From Maritimibacter sp. (lineage in GTDB: Bacteria; Pseudomonadota; Alphaproteobacteria; Rhodobacterales; Rhodobacteraceae), in assembly GCA_017792445.1 (NCBI GenBank), contig CP051232.1:1798001-1862000 (forward strand): a stretch of 64,000 nucleotides of DNA. Reading direction: 5' to 3'. This document shows, one piece after another, positions 42,351 through 50,444 of the stretch. Position 1 is the stretch's first letter; every line of letters starts with the position of its first letter. The position numbers were made by a program, and so were the translations under genes. The notes beneath the pieces are model-generated. The model ran no database searches. It was not told where the DNA came from and saw only the letters and a list, made by a program, of their open reading frames with translations.

Positions 42351-42536
42351 TTACCGCTTCGCCAGCGCAAGCGCCTCGGTCAGGACCTTCCGGTCGCCGA
42401 TATGGTTGGCGAGGATCAGCACCAGTTGGGCGTTCAGCGCGTGGCTCTCCGCCTCGGTCAGTCCCTTGTGCGCGGCCAGAAGCTCTTCGTAGAAGGCATC
42501 ATGATCCGCAAGGTTCGGCGTGTCGATCAAAGCCAT
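42351..42536 (-). CDS. Small DUF2783-like protein, MhaB-like coupling partner of a flavin hydroxylase
   Basis: This protein of 61 residues (MALIDTPNLADHDAFYEELL) resembles DUF2783 proteins, short helical proteins found beside FAD monooxygenases. The start is the second of two adjacent ATGs, five bases after AAGGGG and overlapping the hydroxylase stop by one base (TGATG); a start one codon earlier is possible. The hydroxylase-plus-tiny-partner layout matches the known two-component 3-hydroxyphenylacetate hydroxylase MhaA/MhaB of Pseudomonas putida, in which the small protein is needed for coupling. The role here is inference. Confidence 0.72.
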   Translation of the reverse strand: MALIDTPNLADHDAFYEELLAAHKGLTEAESHALNAQLVLILANHIGDRKVLTEALALAKR

Positions 42537-44086
42537 CATTTCCCCTTCCACATCGTCTCTATTTCACGCGAAATCGCGTCTGCGTCCGGCGATAGCCAGC
42601 GCGCCGCGACGACCTGATCGGGGCGGATCAGGTACACCGCTTGCGACGCCTCGCCAAGATAGCGGGCGCGGATCGTGTCGGTCAGCGGCACCGACAGCAC
42701 CTCGGCGCCATCGACCTGTGGCGCATCGCAGCCAAGCGCCAGCACGGTGACCTTGCCGCCCAACGCGCCTAGCAGCCAGCCGTTGTCCAAGGGCGCATCC
42801 GCGGCCACTGCGCCGGGCCGGGTGCCCTTGGGTAGCGATGGCGCATCAGGGCCGTTCGCGGGATAGACGCAGGGCACCGACAGGCGGCCCGAGTTCACCC
42901 ACGACCGCGCGAAGGGCGCCTTGGACGCAAGCGCCAGAACCTGATCGCGGAACAGCCGTTCGGCCCCGTCGGCGGGGGTCATGAAGCGGGTGGAGCGGGT
43001 CGAGTTCATGATGTTCTCGTCCGAGCCGTAGGTGCGCTCGGTATCGTAGGTCGCCAGCAGATCGCGATCCGCGCGCCCTTCCAGCACCGCGGCCAGTTTC
43101 CAGCCAAGGTTGTCGACGTCCTGAAGCCCGCCATTGCCGCCACGCGCACCGAAAGGCGACACGACATGCGCGCTGTCGCCCACGAACAGCACCCGGTCGT
43201 GGACGAAATTCTTCAGCCGCCGGCACTGGAATGTGTAGACGCTGACCCAGTCCAGCCGGAAATCGGAATGGCCCACGACCTTCTCGATCCGGGGGATTAC
43301 CTTCTCGGGCTGCTTTTCCTCTTCGGGGTCGGTGTCCCAGCCAAGCTGAAGGTCGATGCGATAGATGTTGTCGGGCTGCTTGTGCAGCAAGGCGGACTGG
43401 CCGGGGTGGAAGGTCGGCTCGAACCAGAACCAGCGTTCCGAAGGTGTGTCCGCCGTCATCTCGATGTCGGCGATCAGGAACCGCTCTTCAAAAAGCTCGC
43501 CGTCGAAGTCGAGACCCATCATGTGCCGAACCGGAGACCGGGCGCCGTCGCAGGCGATCAGATAGTCGCAGGTCAGCGAATAAATGCCGTCCGGGGTCTC
43601 GATATCCACACGGGCTTCGTCGGCGTCCTGATGGACCGTCACCACCTTGTTCTTGAACCGAAGATCGATCATCTCGTTGGCCAGCGCGGCCTCGACGAGG
43701 TACTCCTCGACATAATATTGCTGAAGGTTCACGAAGGCGGGCATTTTATGACCCGCCTCGGGCAGCAGGTCGAAGTTGAACACCTCTGTGTCGCGGTGGA
43801 AGGTGCGTCCGACCTTCCAGGTCACCCCCTTCTCCACGGACTTATCCCCAACGCCGAGACGGTCGAGGATCTCGAGGCTACGCTTGGACCAGCAGATCGC
43901 GCGGCTGCCGACCGAGACGACGTTGTTGTCGTCCAGCACCACGGACGGAATGCCATGGTTGGCCAGTTCCAGCGCCATGGCGACGCCGATGGGTCCGGCG
44001 CCGACGATGACGACCTTGTGGCGCGGTTCGGGGGCGGTCAGGCCCGCCGGGGCGGTGTATTCGAAGGGTCGGTAATCATAGGGCAT
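42536..44086 (-). CDS. FAD-dependent aromatic hydroxylase, MhpA/MhaA-like
   Basis: This 516-residue flavoprotein has the FAD fingerprint VVIVGAGPIGVAMALELANHG near residue 30, the DG motif CDGARSPVRHMMG and the GD motif FVGDSAHVVSPFGARGGNGG, which define class A aromatic monooxygenases. MhpA and MhaA act on hydroxyphenylpropionate and 3-hydroxyphenylacetate. Position in a homogentisate operon favours 3-hydroxyphenylacetate to homogentisate, but this is inference. GGGAGG precedes the ATG. It overlaps the tiny membrane gene before it by 11 bases and the small gene after it by one. Confidence 0.88.
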   Translation of the reverse strand: MPYDYRPFEYTAPAGLTAPEPRHKVVIVGAGPIGVAMALELANHGIPSVVLDDNNVVSVGSRAICWSKRSLEILDRLGVGDKSVEKGVTWKVGRTFHRDTEVFNFDLLPEAGHKMPAFVNLQQYYVEEYLVEAALANEMIDLRFKNKVVTVHQDADEARVDIETPDGIYSLTCDYLIACDGARSPVRHMMGLDFDGELFEERFLIADIEMTADTPSERWFWFEPTFHPGQSALLHKQPDNIYRIDLQLGWDTDPEEEKQPEKVIPRIEKVVGHSDFRLDWVSVYTFQCRRLKNFVHDRVLFVGDSAHVVSPFGARGGNGGLQDVDNLGWKLAAVLEGRADRDLLATYDTERTYGSDENIMNSTRSTRFMTPADGAERLFRDQVLALASKAPFARSWVNSGRLSVPCVYPANGPDAPSLPKGTRPGAVAADAPLDNGWLLGALGGKVTVLALGCDAPQVDGAEVLSVPLTDTIRARYLGEASQAVYLIRPDQVVAARWLSPDADAISREIETMWKGK

Positions 44087-44228
44087 GGGCTGTCCTCCCG
44101 ATCAGCCAGATCAGCATGCCGGGCACCACGTGGCCGGCGGCGTAGAACACGGCGACAAGCCGCAGGAACCGTAGAAGCTGCGGAACGGGGTGGCCGAGTT
44201 CCGGCTGTCGTATCCGCAGCAAATGCAT
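44076..44228 (-). CDS. 50-residue membrane protein in the homogentisate operon
   Basis: A short frame encodes MHLLRIRQPELGHPVPQLLR, then the hydrophobic helix FLRLVAVFYAAGHVVPGMLIWLIG and a basic end. An AGGGG ribosome site precedes the ATG at 44228 (GAGGGGCCG), and its end overlaps the hydroxylase start by 11 bases, which suggests coupling. I recognise no family. It may anchor or regulate the hydroxylase; this is a guess. Confidence 0.7.
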   Translation of the reverse strand: MHLLRIRQPELGHPVPQLLRFLRLVAVFYAAGHVVPGMLIWLIGRTAHAL

Positions 44229-44235
44229 CGGCCCC

Positions 44236-44751
44236 TCATTCGAAATAGGCCCGCGCCGAGGGCACGCGGCCGTCTTCCAGATGGAAGTCATCCAGCTGCG
44301 GTGGCGCGATACCGGCGTCCTGCAACTGAACGTGCGCCTGTCCGCGATGGTGGACCTGATGCTGGAAAAGGTGCAGCAGCAGCGCGCCGACTTTCTCGGT
44401 CACGTCCGGGTTGTGCCCGCGCTCGGTCCGCACCCGGCGATCCAGATCCTCGGGCGCCAGCGCGGCGCAGTATTGCGTCAGCCGCAGATCGGCGTCCGCC
44501 TGCAACGCGCCAAGTTCGTGCGGGTTGGTGATGTCTTCCCGGTCATAGACCGAACGGCCCAGCCCGCCTTCCTCCAGCGCGTCGATGTAGTACAGGTCCA
44601 CCTCGTAGATGTGGTTCAGGGTTTTCGAGATCGAGGGAAAGAACCCCGGCCGCGGCGCCGTGAACGCGCCCTCGGGCAGCGCGGCCAGCGCGGCGTAAAG
44701 CGTCGCATTGGCCCAAGCGTTGTTCAGCGCCATGGTGCGGTAGGGTTCCAT
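44236..44751 (-). CDS. DinB-fold protein, candidate maleylacetoacetate isomerase
   Basis: This 171-residue protein has the DinB four-helix metal-binding pattern: histidine in LNHIYEVDLYYIDAL (about residue 48), and the pair in FQHQVHHRGQAHVQLQDAG around residue 135. It has no obvious enzyme motif beyond these. DinB-fold proteins include mycothiol-dependent maleylpyruvate isomerase, which catalyses the same type of cis-trans change that maleylacetoacetate needs. The operon lacks a GST-type isomerase (MaiA), which would normally be here. Its start follows the MBL stop by six bases; the ribosome site is weak (GAGACGG). Confidence 0.85.
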   Translation of the reverse strand: MEPYRTMALNNAWANATLYAALAALPEGAFTAPRPGFFPSISKTLNHIYEVDLYYIDALEEGGLGRSVYDREDITNPHELGALQADADLRLTQYCAALAPEDLDRRVRTERGHNPDVTEKVGALLLHLFQHQVHHRGQAHVQLQDAGIAPPQLDDFHLEDGRVPSARAYFE

Positions 44752-44757
44752 CCGTCT

Positions 44758-45708
44758 CTAACCCTGCAGCATTTCCCACATCTCGGCGTCGCGCTCGGCG
44801 GTCCAGATGCGGGGCGTGTCGATGTCACGGGCCTCGTCATAGGCGCGGGCGACGTTGAACGGCAGGCAGTGCTCGTAGATCGCGTAATCCTTGAACTTTG
44901 GATCGCACTCGGCGCGCACCGCGTCCCACGCTTCCTTCAGCGACCCGCCGCGCAGCGCGACCTTGGCCACCGGAGCGTAGGTCGACTTGACGAAGTCGGT
45001 GGTGGAGTCCAGCGCCGCGTTGACCATCTTCTTGCCGACAAGGGCATCGCCGCGGCCGGGTGCGATGGCGTCCACATCCCATGCGCGGATGTTCTCGATG
45101 GTGCCGGGCCAGTCATGGAAGTGGCCGTCGCCGCAGTAGCAGGCGGATTTGTATTCCACGATATCGCCGGTGAACATCACGTTCTGGTCCGGCACGTAGA
45201 TCACCGCGTCGCCGGCGGTGTGGGCGCGGCCAAGCTGCATGATGTCGACGCGGCGGTTGCCGAGGTAGACGCTCATGCGGCCGTTGAAGGTGGTCGTCGG
45301 CCACGTCAGGCCGGGGATGTCTTCGTGCCCCTGGAACAGACGCGGGAAGCGCGCGAACTCGCTGTCCCAGTCCTCTTGTCCACGCTCGACGACCATCGAG
45401 CGGGCTTTTTCGGACATGATGACCTGCGGCGCGCCGAAGGCCGAGGCGCCCAGCACGCGCACGGCGTGATAGTGGGTCAGCACGAGATGGGTGATCGGCT
45501 TGTCGGTCACCGAGCGCACGCACTCGATCACCTTGTTGGCAAGGCGCGGGGTGGCCTGCGCCTCGACGATCATCACCGAGTCGTCGCCGATGATGACGCC
45601 CGAGTTCGGGTCGCCCTCGGCGGTGAAGGCATACAGCCCGTCCCCGATCTCGGTGAAGCTGACGGTCTTCTCCGCCATGTCGCCCTGCGATGCAAAGGCC
45701 TTGGCCAT
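44758..45708 (-). CDS. Metallo-beta-lactamase-fold protein with degenerate metal site
   Basis: This 316-residue protein has the MBL fold: TEIGDGLYAFTAEGDPNSGVI at the start, THYHAVRVLGASAFG where active members have HxHxDH, LGRAHTAGDAVIYV with the third histidine, FTGDIVEYKS with the bridging aspartate, and IAPGRGDALV where the last histidine is usual (GHG). Thus the first site keeps two histidines but loses the D-H pair, and the last ligand is arginine. Its sequence resembles members found in homogentisate operons. AAAGGAAA precedes the ATG at 45708. Its role is unknown; it could be a thioester or lactone hydrolase or non-enzymatic. Confidence 0.85.
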   Translation of the reverse strand: MAKAFASQGDMAEKTVSFTEIGDGLYAFTAEGDPNSGVIIGDDSVMIVEAQATPRLANKVIECVRSVTDKPITHLVLTHYHAVRVLGASAFGAPQVIMSEKARSMVVERGQEDWDSEFARFPRLFQGHEDIPGLTWPTTTFNGRMSVYLGNRRVDIMQLGRAHTAGDAVIYVPDQNVMFTGDIVEYKSACYCGDGHFHDWPGTIENIRAWDVDAIAPGRGDALVGKKMVNAALDSTTDFVKSTYAPVAKVALRGGSLKEAWDAVRAECDPKFKDYAIYEHCLPFNVARAYDEARDIDTPRIWTAERDAEMWEMLQG

Positions 45709-45809
45709 GCGATTTCCTTTCGTATTCACGGACGCCGGAGCGCCCTTAACCTGAGTGTGTTCCGTGACGTGCAGCCACACGCCTTATCTGTTGGCCCTAG
45801 GCAGCCGCA

Positions 45810-47078
45810 TCAGCCCCTTTTGTACGGATCGTCCAGCGCCGGGATGACTGTGCCGGTGCAATCCCCGAAGCCGACGCGATACCCGTCGCCCTGCGCCGCG
45901 CCGGACAGGACCAGCGTGTCGCCGTCCTCGATGAAGCTGCGGGTCGAACCGTCGGACAGCGTCAGCGGTTCTTTTCCGCCCCAGCTCATTTCCAGCAGCG
46001 ACCCGCGCTCGTCCTTCGAGGGGCCGGAAATCGTGCCGGAACCAAGCAGATCGCCCACGTTCATCGGCGAGCCCGCCGTGGTGTGATGCGCGAGTTGCTG
46101 TGCGGCGGAATAGTACATTTCGCGATAGTTGGTGTTGGCCAGAACCTCGCGCTGATCGGCACTTTCCGGCTGAATAGAGACAGAAAGCGGGATGTCGTAC
46201 AGCATCGGCCCCGGTTCTTCGAGATAGGGCAGCAGCACGCGTTCCCGGTGCGGCGTCGAGCAGCGGAAGGGTTCCAGGGCCGCTTTCGTGACAATCCACG
46301 GAGAGATCGACGTGGCCGTCGCCTTGGCCTGGAACGGCCCGAGCGGTTGGTATTCCCACGCCTGAATGTCGCGCGCGGACCAGTCATTCAGCAGGACGTA
46401 GCCGAAGATCATGTCGTCGGCTTCCTGAACCGTCACCGGCCCGTCCGAGGGCATGCCGACGATTGCGCCCATCTCCAGCTCGATGTCGAACCGCTTGCAC
46501 GGCGCGAAGACCGGCAGGTCCATGTCCGGGCCCTTCAGCTGGCCCCAGGGCCGCCGCACGTCGGTACCGCTGACCACGACCGAAGACGCGCGGCCGTTAT
46601 AGCCGATGGGGATCGACAGCCAGTTCGGCGGCAGCGCATTCTCGGCGCCGCGGAACATGGTGCCGACGTTGGTGGCATGGTGCTTGCCCGCGTAGAAGTC
46701 GGTGTATTCGGCCACCTTGAACGGCAGGTGCAGCGTCGCCTCGGACATCTGGACCGAATAGGTGGTCAGCTGGTCCTGCACCTCTTCCGGCGCATCCTCG
46801 GCCAGCATGTCCTGCAGCTTCGCGCGGTACGCGGCCCAGACCTGCGGCCCCAGCGCCATGAAGTCGTTCCAGTACGGCGCGTCCAGCACGTCGGCATGCT
46901 CGTCGGCGCGCAGGATGCCCGCAGCCTCCAGCCCCGTCGCGTCGATGATGCGGTCGCCGATCGCCACGCCGCAGCGCAGTTCGGCGTCGCCGACAGAGAA
47001 AACGCCGTAGGGCAAGTTGTTCAGGGGAAAGTCGGTTTCGGCGGTGTTGGCCGAAGCGACCCATGATGTCTTGAGCAT
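45810..47078 (-). CDS. fahA: Fumarylacetoacetase
   Basis: This 422-residue enzyme cleaves fumarylacetoacetate to fumarate and acetoacetate, ending tyrosine and homogentisate breakdown. The metal and catalytic motifs are TDFYAGKHHATNVG (Asp), FDIELEMGAIVG (Glu pair) and LNDWSARDIQAWEYQPLGPF (Asp), as in the mammalian enzyme. The start MLKTSWVASANTAETDFPLNNLPYG is typical, with GAGGA upstream. It lies eight bases downstream of a 35-residue membrane protein gene and 101 bases before the MBL gene; that gap is AT-richer and may hold an internal signal. Confidence 0.95.
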   Translation of the reverse strand: MLKTSWVASANTAETDFPLNNLPYGVFSVGDAELRCGVAIGDRIIDATGLEAAGILRADEHADVLDAPYWNDFMALGPQVWAAYRAKLQDMLAEDAPEEVQDQLTTYSVQMSEATLHLPFKVAEYTDFYAGKHHATNVGTMFRGAENALPPNWLSIPIGYNGRASSVVVSGTDVRRPWGQLKGPDMDLPVFAPCKRFDIELEMGAIVGMPSDGPVTVQEADDMIFGYVLLNDWSARDIQAWEYQPLGPFQAKATATSISPWIVTKAALEPFRCSTPHRERVLLPYLEEPGPMLYDIPLSVSIQPESADQREVLANTNYREMYYSAAQQLAHHTTAGSPMNVGDLLGSGTISGPSKDERGSLLEMSWGGKEPLTLSDGSTRSFIEDGDTLVLSGAAQGDGYRVGFGDCTGTVIPALDDPYKRG

Positions 47079-47086
47079 GCAGATCC

Positions 47087-47194
47087 TCAGTCTTCGTCGT
47101 CCAGTTCGTCCCAGGGGTCCGTCGCCTGCCGCGCGCCAAGAACGACGATCAAGGCGATGGCGACCAGAACCCCAAGAACGATCAGGTAGGTCAT
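47087..47194 (-). CDS. 35-residue single-span membrane protein between hmgA and fahA
   Basis: The frame encodes MTYLIVLGVLVAIALIVVLG as one membrane helix, then a short basic step (ARQ) and an acidic tail ATDPWDELDDED. It fills the gap between hmgA (ends 47213) and fahA (starts 47078) with 8 and 18 bases to spare. The upstream site is a weak GAGAC. The hydrophobic helix plus charged tail and the tight spacing make it a likely gene, though no family is recognised and it is short. Confidence 0.65.
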   Translation of the reverse strand: MTYLIVLGVLVAIALIVVLGARQATDPWDELDDED

Positions 47195-47212
47195 TTCAGT
47201 CTCTGAACAGGC

Positions 47213-48574
47213 CTATTTCTTGCCCGGCGTCCCGTCGAACTTCTTCTCGAGAGAGGTCCAGCAGTCGATGTAATCGTCCTGCAGCGGCGCCTCTTTGCCG
47301 GCGAAGGCGGTCAGGTGCTGCGGGAAGCGGGTCTCGAACATGAAGGACATGGTGTTGTCCAGCTTCTCGGCCTGCAGATCGGCGTTCGACGCGCCCTCGA
47401 AAGCGTTCCTGTCGGGGCCGTGCGGCAGCATCATGTTGTGCAGGCTCATGCCGCCGGGGATGAAGCCCTGCGGCTTGGCGTCGTACTGGCCATAGATGTT
47501 GCCCATCAGCTCGGACATGATGTTCTTGTGATACCACGGCGGGCGGAAGGTGTTCTCGGCCACCATCCAGCGCTCGCGGAACAGGACGAAGTCGATGTTC
47601 GCGGTGCCCTCGACGCCCGACGGCGCGGTCAGCACGGTAAAGATCGACGGGTCCGGGTGGTCGAACAGGATCGAACCGACCGGGCAGTAGGTGCGCAGGT
47701 CGTACTTCACCGGGGCGTAGTTGCCGTGCCACGCCACCACGTCCAGCGGCGAGTGGCCGATCTTGGTCACGTGGAACTGGCCGCACCATTTCACCGTCAC
47801 GGTCGAAGGTTCTTCGCGGTCTTCGTAGGCGGCGACCGGCGTCTTGAAGTCGCGGCGGTTCGCCATGCAGTTCGCACCGATCGGGCCACGGCCGGGCAGG
47901 TCGAACTTCTGGCCGTAATTCTCGCACACGAAGCCGCGGGCAGGGCCGTCGATCAGCTCGACGCGGTACAGCAGGCCGCGCGGGATGATGGCGATTTCCT
48001 TCGGTTCTAGGTCGATGATCCCCAGTTCGGTATAGAACCGCAGCCTGCCGTCCTGCGGCACGATCAGCAGTTCGCTGTCGGCAGAGAAGAAATACTCATC
48101 CACCATCGACTCGGTCACCAAGTAGATGTGCGACGCCATGCCGACCTGCGTGTTCACGTCGCCGGCGGTGGTCATCGTGCGCATGCCGGTGATCCAGGTC
48201 AGCGGCGTGTCGGTCATTTCGACCGGGTCCCAGCGGTACTGGCCCAGTGAAATGACGTCTTCAAGCACGTGCGGCGCGGACTTCCAGTAGGGGACGTCGA
48301 TCTTTTCGTACCGGTGCGAATGCTTCACCGACGGGCGGATGCGATAGCACCACGTGCGCTCGTTCTGGTGGCTCGGCGCGGTGAAGGCGGTGCCGGACAG
48401 CTGCTCGCCGTACAGGCCGTATTCGCATTTCTGCGGGCTGTTCATGCCTTGCGGCAGGGCGCCGGGCAGCGCTTCGGTTTCGAAGTCGTTGCCGAAACCG
48501 GGCATGTAGCCCTCGTGCGTGCCGACCGTGGTGGCGGCGCGCTGCATCTCGCGGGGGGTCGCTTGCTTGTTCAT
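47213..48574 (-). CDS. hmgA: Homogentisate 1,2-dioxygenase
   Basis: This 453-residue iron enzyme opens homogentisate to maleylacetoacetate. Motifs match the human enzyme: [15 protein letters not shown] with the Fe ligands His and Glu, [15 protein letters not shown] with the second His, and [22 protein letters not shown] and [23 protein letters not shown] at the N-terminus. The ATG at 48574 has GGAGGAG upstream; an earlier in-frame ATG at 48604 has none. It is the first gene of the operon and is divergent from a MarR regulator across a 144-base region with a perfect operator-like palindrome. Confidence 0.97.
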   Translation of the reverse strand: MNKQATPREMQRAATTVGTHEGYMPGFGNDFETEALPGALPQGMNSPQKCEYGLYGEQLSGTAFTAPSHQNERTWCYRIRPSVKHSHRYEKIDVPYWKSAPHVLEDVISLGQYRWDPVEMTDTPLTWITGMRTMTTAGDVNTQVGMASHIYLVTESMVDEYFFSADSELLIVPQDGRLRFYTELGIIDLEPKEIAIIPRGLLYRVELIDGPARGFVCENYGQKFDLPGRGPIGANCMANRRDFKTPVAAYEDREEPSTVTVKWCGQFHVTKIGHSPLDVVAWHGNYAPVKYDLRTYCPVGSILFDHPDPSIFTVLTAPSGVEGTANIDFVLFRERWMVAENTFRPPWYHKNIMSELMGNIYGQYDAKPQGFIPGGMSLHNMMLPHGPDRNAFEGASNADLQAEKLDNTMSFMFETRFPQHLTAFAGKEAPLQDDYIDCWTSLEKKFDGTPGKK

Positions 48575-48630
48575 GTGCTCCTCCGAAAGCTTGGCGGGCG
48601 GCAAAAGGCGACGCCCGTGGCTTGGCTGCA

Positions 48631-48660
48631 GATCTATCGTTGCAATTGCAACGATGTCAA
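48631..48660 (-). promoter_or_regulatory. Candidate hmgA promoter
   Basis: On the minus strand a consensus -35 TTGACA (48660-48655) is followed after 17-18 bases by a weak -10 (ATAGAT or TAGATC, about 48637-48631). The spacer is filled by the palindrome 48636-48655, so a bound repressor would block RNA polymerase. Confidence 0.6.
48636..48655. promoter_or_regulatory. Perfect 20-bp palindrome, likely operator of the divergent MarR repressor
   Basis: ATCGTTGCAATTGCAACGAT is a perfect inverted repeat of the size and symmetry MarR dimers bind. It lies between hmgA and the marR gene, inside the spacer of the putative hmgA promoter, and 63 bases upstream of the marR ATG. Autoregulation is possible. 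Confidence 0.75.
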
Positions 48661-48718
48661 GACAAGATACGGTGACGCCTTACCGGGCGGCGGTCCGGGC
48701 GTGCGGAGGAGCTTGTAA

Positions 48719-49162
48719 ATGAACGATTTCGACCTTGGTGATTTCCTGCCGTACCAGCTTGCCGTGCTGTCCGAGCGGGTCAGCCGCGACTTCGCGCAGC
48801 ACTATCGCAGCCGGTTTGGAATCAGCCGTGCGGAATGGCGGATCATTGCGCATCTGAGCCAGGCGAACGAGGTGTCGGTCCGCGACATTCATCTGCGGGC
48901 CGAACTGGAGAAGTCCAAGGTCAGTCGGGCGGCGGCGCGGCTGGAGGCGGCAGGCTATGTCACAAAGACCGCCAACGCGCAGGACCGGCGGCTTGTGTCG
49001 CTGGCGCTGACCGACAAGGGTCGCGCGTTGATGGACGAGATGGCGCCGATCGCGGACGCCTTCCAGCAGCGGGCGATGGCGCAACTGGGTGATGACGCAG
49101 CGGCGTTTCTTGCCGGAATGCGCGCCTTGTTGCACGATCCCGGTGAAACGCGGGACGACTGA
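48719..49162 (+). CDS. MarR-family regulator, probable homogentisate operon repressor
   Basis: This 147-residue protein has the MarR winged helix with RFGISRAEWRIIAHLSQANE, the recognition helix EKSKVSRAAARLEAAGYV and the wing TANAQDRRLVSLALTDKGR. It is divergent from hmgA, with a palindrome between them, so it is likely the repressor that responds to an aromatic intermediate such as homogentisate. The ATG at 48719 follows GGAGG with good spacing. A thiolase gene follows 40 bases later, so they may share a transcript. Confidence 0.88.
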   Translation: MNDFDLGDFLPYQLAVLSERVSRDFAQHYRSRFGISRAEWRIIAHLSQANEVSVRDIHLRAELEKSKVSRAAARLEAAGYVTKTANAQDRRLVSLALTDKGRALMDEMAPIADAFQQRAMAQLGDDAAAFLAGMRALLHDPGETRDD

Positions 49163-49202
49163 CAGGCCCAGACGACGGATCCAGGGGCCGGGGGAGGAGA
49201 CT

Positions 49203-50378
49203 ATGGACGATATCGTAATTCTGGGCGGCGCGCGGACCGCCATCGGCACCTTCGGCGGATCGCTCGCCGGGACGCCGCCAATCCAGCTGGGCGCGACGGT
49301 CGCCCGCGAGGCCATGGCCCGCGCCGGGGTCGAGCCGGGGCAGATCGGTCACGTCGCCTATGGCCACGTCATCAACACCGAGCCGCGCGACATGTACCTG
49401 TCCCGCGCCGCAGCCATCGAGGCAGGCATTCCCGACACGACGCCTGCGATGAACGTGAACCGCCTGTGCGGCTCTGGCGCGCAGGCCATCGTGTCGGTGG
49501 TGCAGTCCTTGGCGCTGGGCGATGCAAAGTTCGGGCTGGCCGGAGGTGCCGAAAGCATGAGCCGCTCGCCCTACATCGTGCCGCAGGTGCGCTGGGGTCA
49601 GAAGATGGGTGACTTCGGCGCGCAGGACATGATGCTGGGGGCGCTGAACTGTCCCTTCGGCACCGGGCACATGGGCGTGACCGCCGAGAACGTCGCGGCA
49701 GAACACCAGATCACCCGCGAACAGCAGGACGCTTTCGCGCTGGAAAGCCAGGAGCGTGCCGCGAAAGCGATCTCTGAAGGCCGGTTCAGAGACCAGATCG
49801 TGCCGGTCGAAGTGAAGGTAAAGCGCGACATGGTGCCGTTTGACACTGACGAGCACCCCAAGGCCACCAGCGCCGAGAAACTGGCCGGTCTGCGGGCCGC
49901 GTTCCAGAAGGACGGCACGGTTACGGCGGGCAATGCATCCGGCATAAACGACGGCGCGGCGGCGCTGGTTCTGGCGCGCGCCGACGCGGCAGAGGCGGCG
50001 GGACTGACGGCGCGGGCGCGGATCACCGGCTATGCCCACGCGGGCGTCCGGCCCGAGGTCATGGGAATCGGCCCGGTCCCGGCGGTGCGCGCGCTGCTGG
50101 AAAAGACCGGCCTGTCGGCCTCTGACTTCGACGTGATCGAGTCGAACGAGGCCTTCGCGGCGCAGGCGTTGGCCGTGTCGAAGGAACTGGGCCTCGACCC
50201 GGCGAAGGTAAACCCCAACGGCGGCGCCATCGCGCTGGGCCACCCGGTCGGCGCGACCGGCGCGATCATTACCGTCAAGGCGCTGTACGAGCTGGAACGG
50301 ATCGGCGGCAAGCGCGCTCTGGTCACCATGTGCATCGGCGGCGGCCAAGGCATCGCGCTTGCGTTGGAGCGGGTTTGA
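49203..50378 (+). CDS. Acetyl-CoA acetyltransferase (thiolase, biosynthetic type)
   Basis: This 391-residue thiolase has the nucleophile C89 in NVNRLCGSGAQAIVS, the GHPVGATG motif with the catalytic His (about residue 348) and the second Cys in MCIGGGQG. It joins or splits acetoacetyl-CoA. In this place it may use acetoacetate made by FahA after CoA activation, or serve polyhydroxybutyrate. ATG at 49203 follows GGGGGAGGAG. It ends at repeat copy 3. Confidence 0.92.
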   Translation: MDDIVILGGARTAIGTFGGSLAGTPPIQLGATVAREAMARAGVEPGQIGHVAYGHVINTEPRDMYLSRAAAIEAGIPDTTPAMNVNRLCGSGAQAIVSVVQSLALGDAKFGLAGGAESMSRSPYIVPQVRWGQKMGDFGAQDMMLGALNCPFGTGHMGVTAENVAAEHQITREQQDAFALESQERAAKAISEGRFRDQIVPVEVKVKRDMVPFDTDEHPKATSAEKLAGLRAAFQKDGTVTAGNASGINDGAAALVLARADAAEAAGLTARARITGYAHAGVRPEVMGIGPVPAVRALLEKTGLSASDFDVIESNEAFAAQALAVSKELGLDPAKVNPNGGAIALGHPVGATGAIITVKALYELERIGGKRALVTMCIGGGQGIALALERV

Positions 50379-50380
50379 GG

Positions 50381-50432
50381 CCGGGGGGCGTCGCCCCCCG
50401 GACCCCCCAAGGTACTTTCCAAGAGAAGAAGG
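50381..50432. repeat. Dispersed intergenic repeat copy 3, divergent form between convergent genes
   Basis: The gap between the thiolase and the convergent pbpC has GGGGGGCG-TC-GCCCCCC, then GGACCCCCCAAGGTACTTTCC and AGAGAAGAAGG. It shares the order of copies 1 and 2 (GC hairpin, C-rich run, short AT-rich core, GAAGAAGG end) in the same orientation but has diverged and lacks the second hairpin. Confidence 0.55.
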
Positions 50433-50444
50433 TGACAGGCGCAG

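Noticed and set aside
45709-45809. Separate promoter between fahA and the MBL gene
   Set aside because: The 101-base gap has no clear -35/-10 pair, and all genes are co-oriented, so one operon is the simpler reading.
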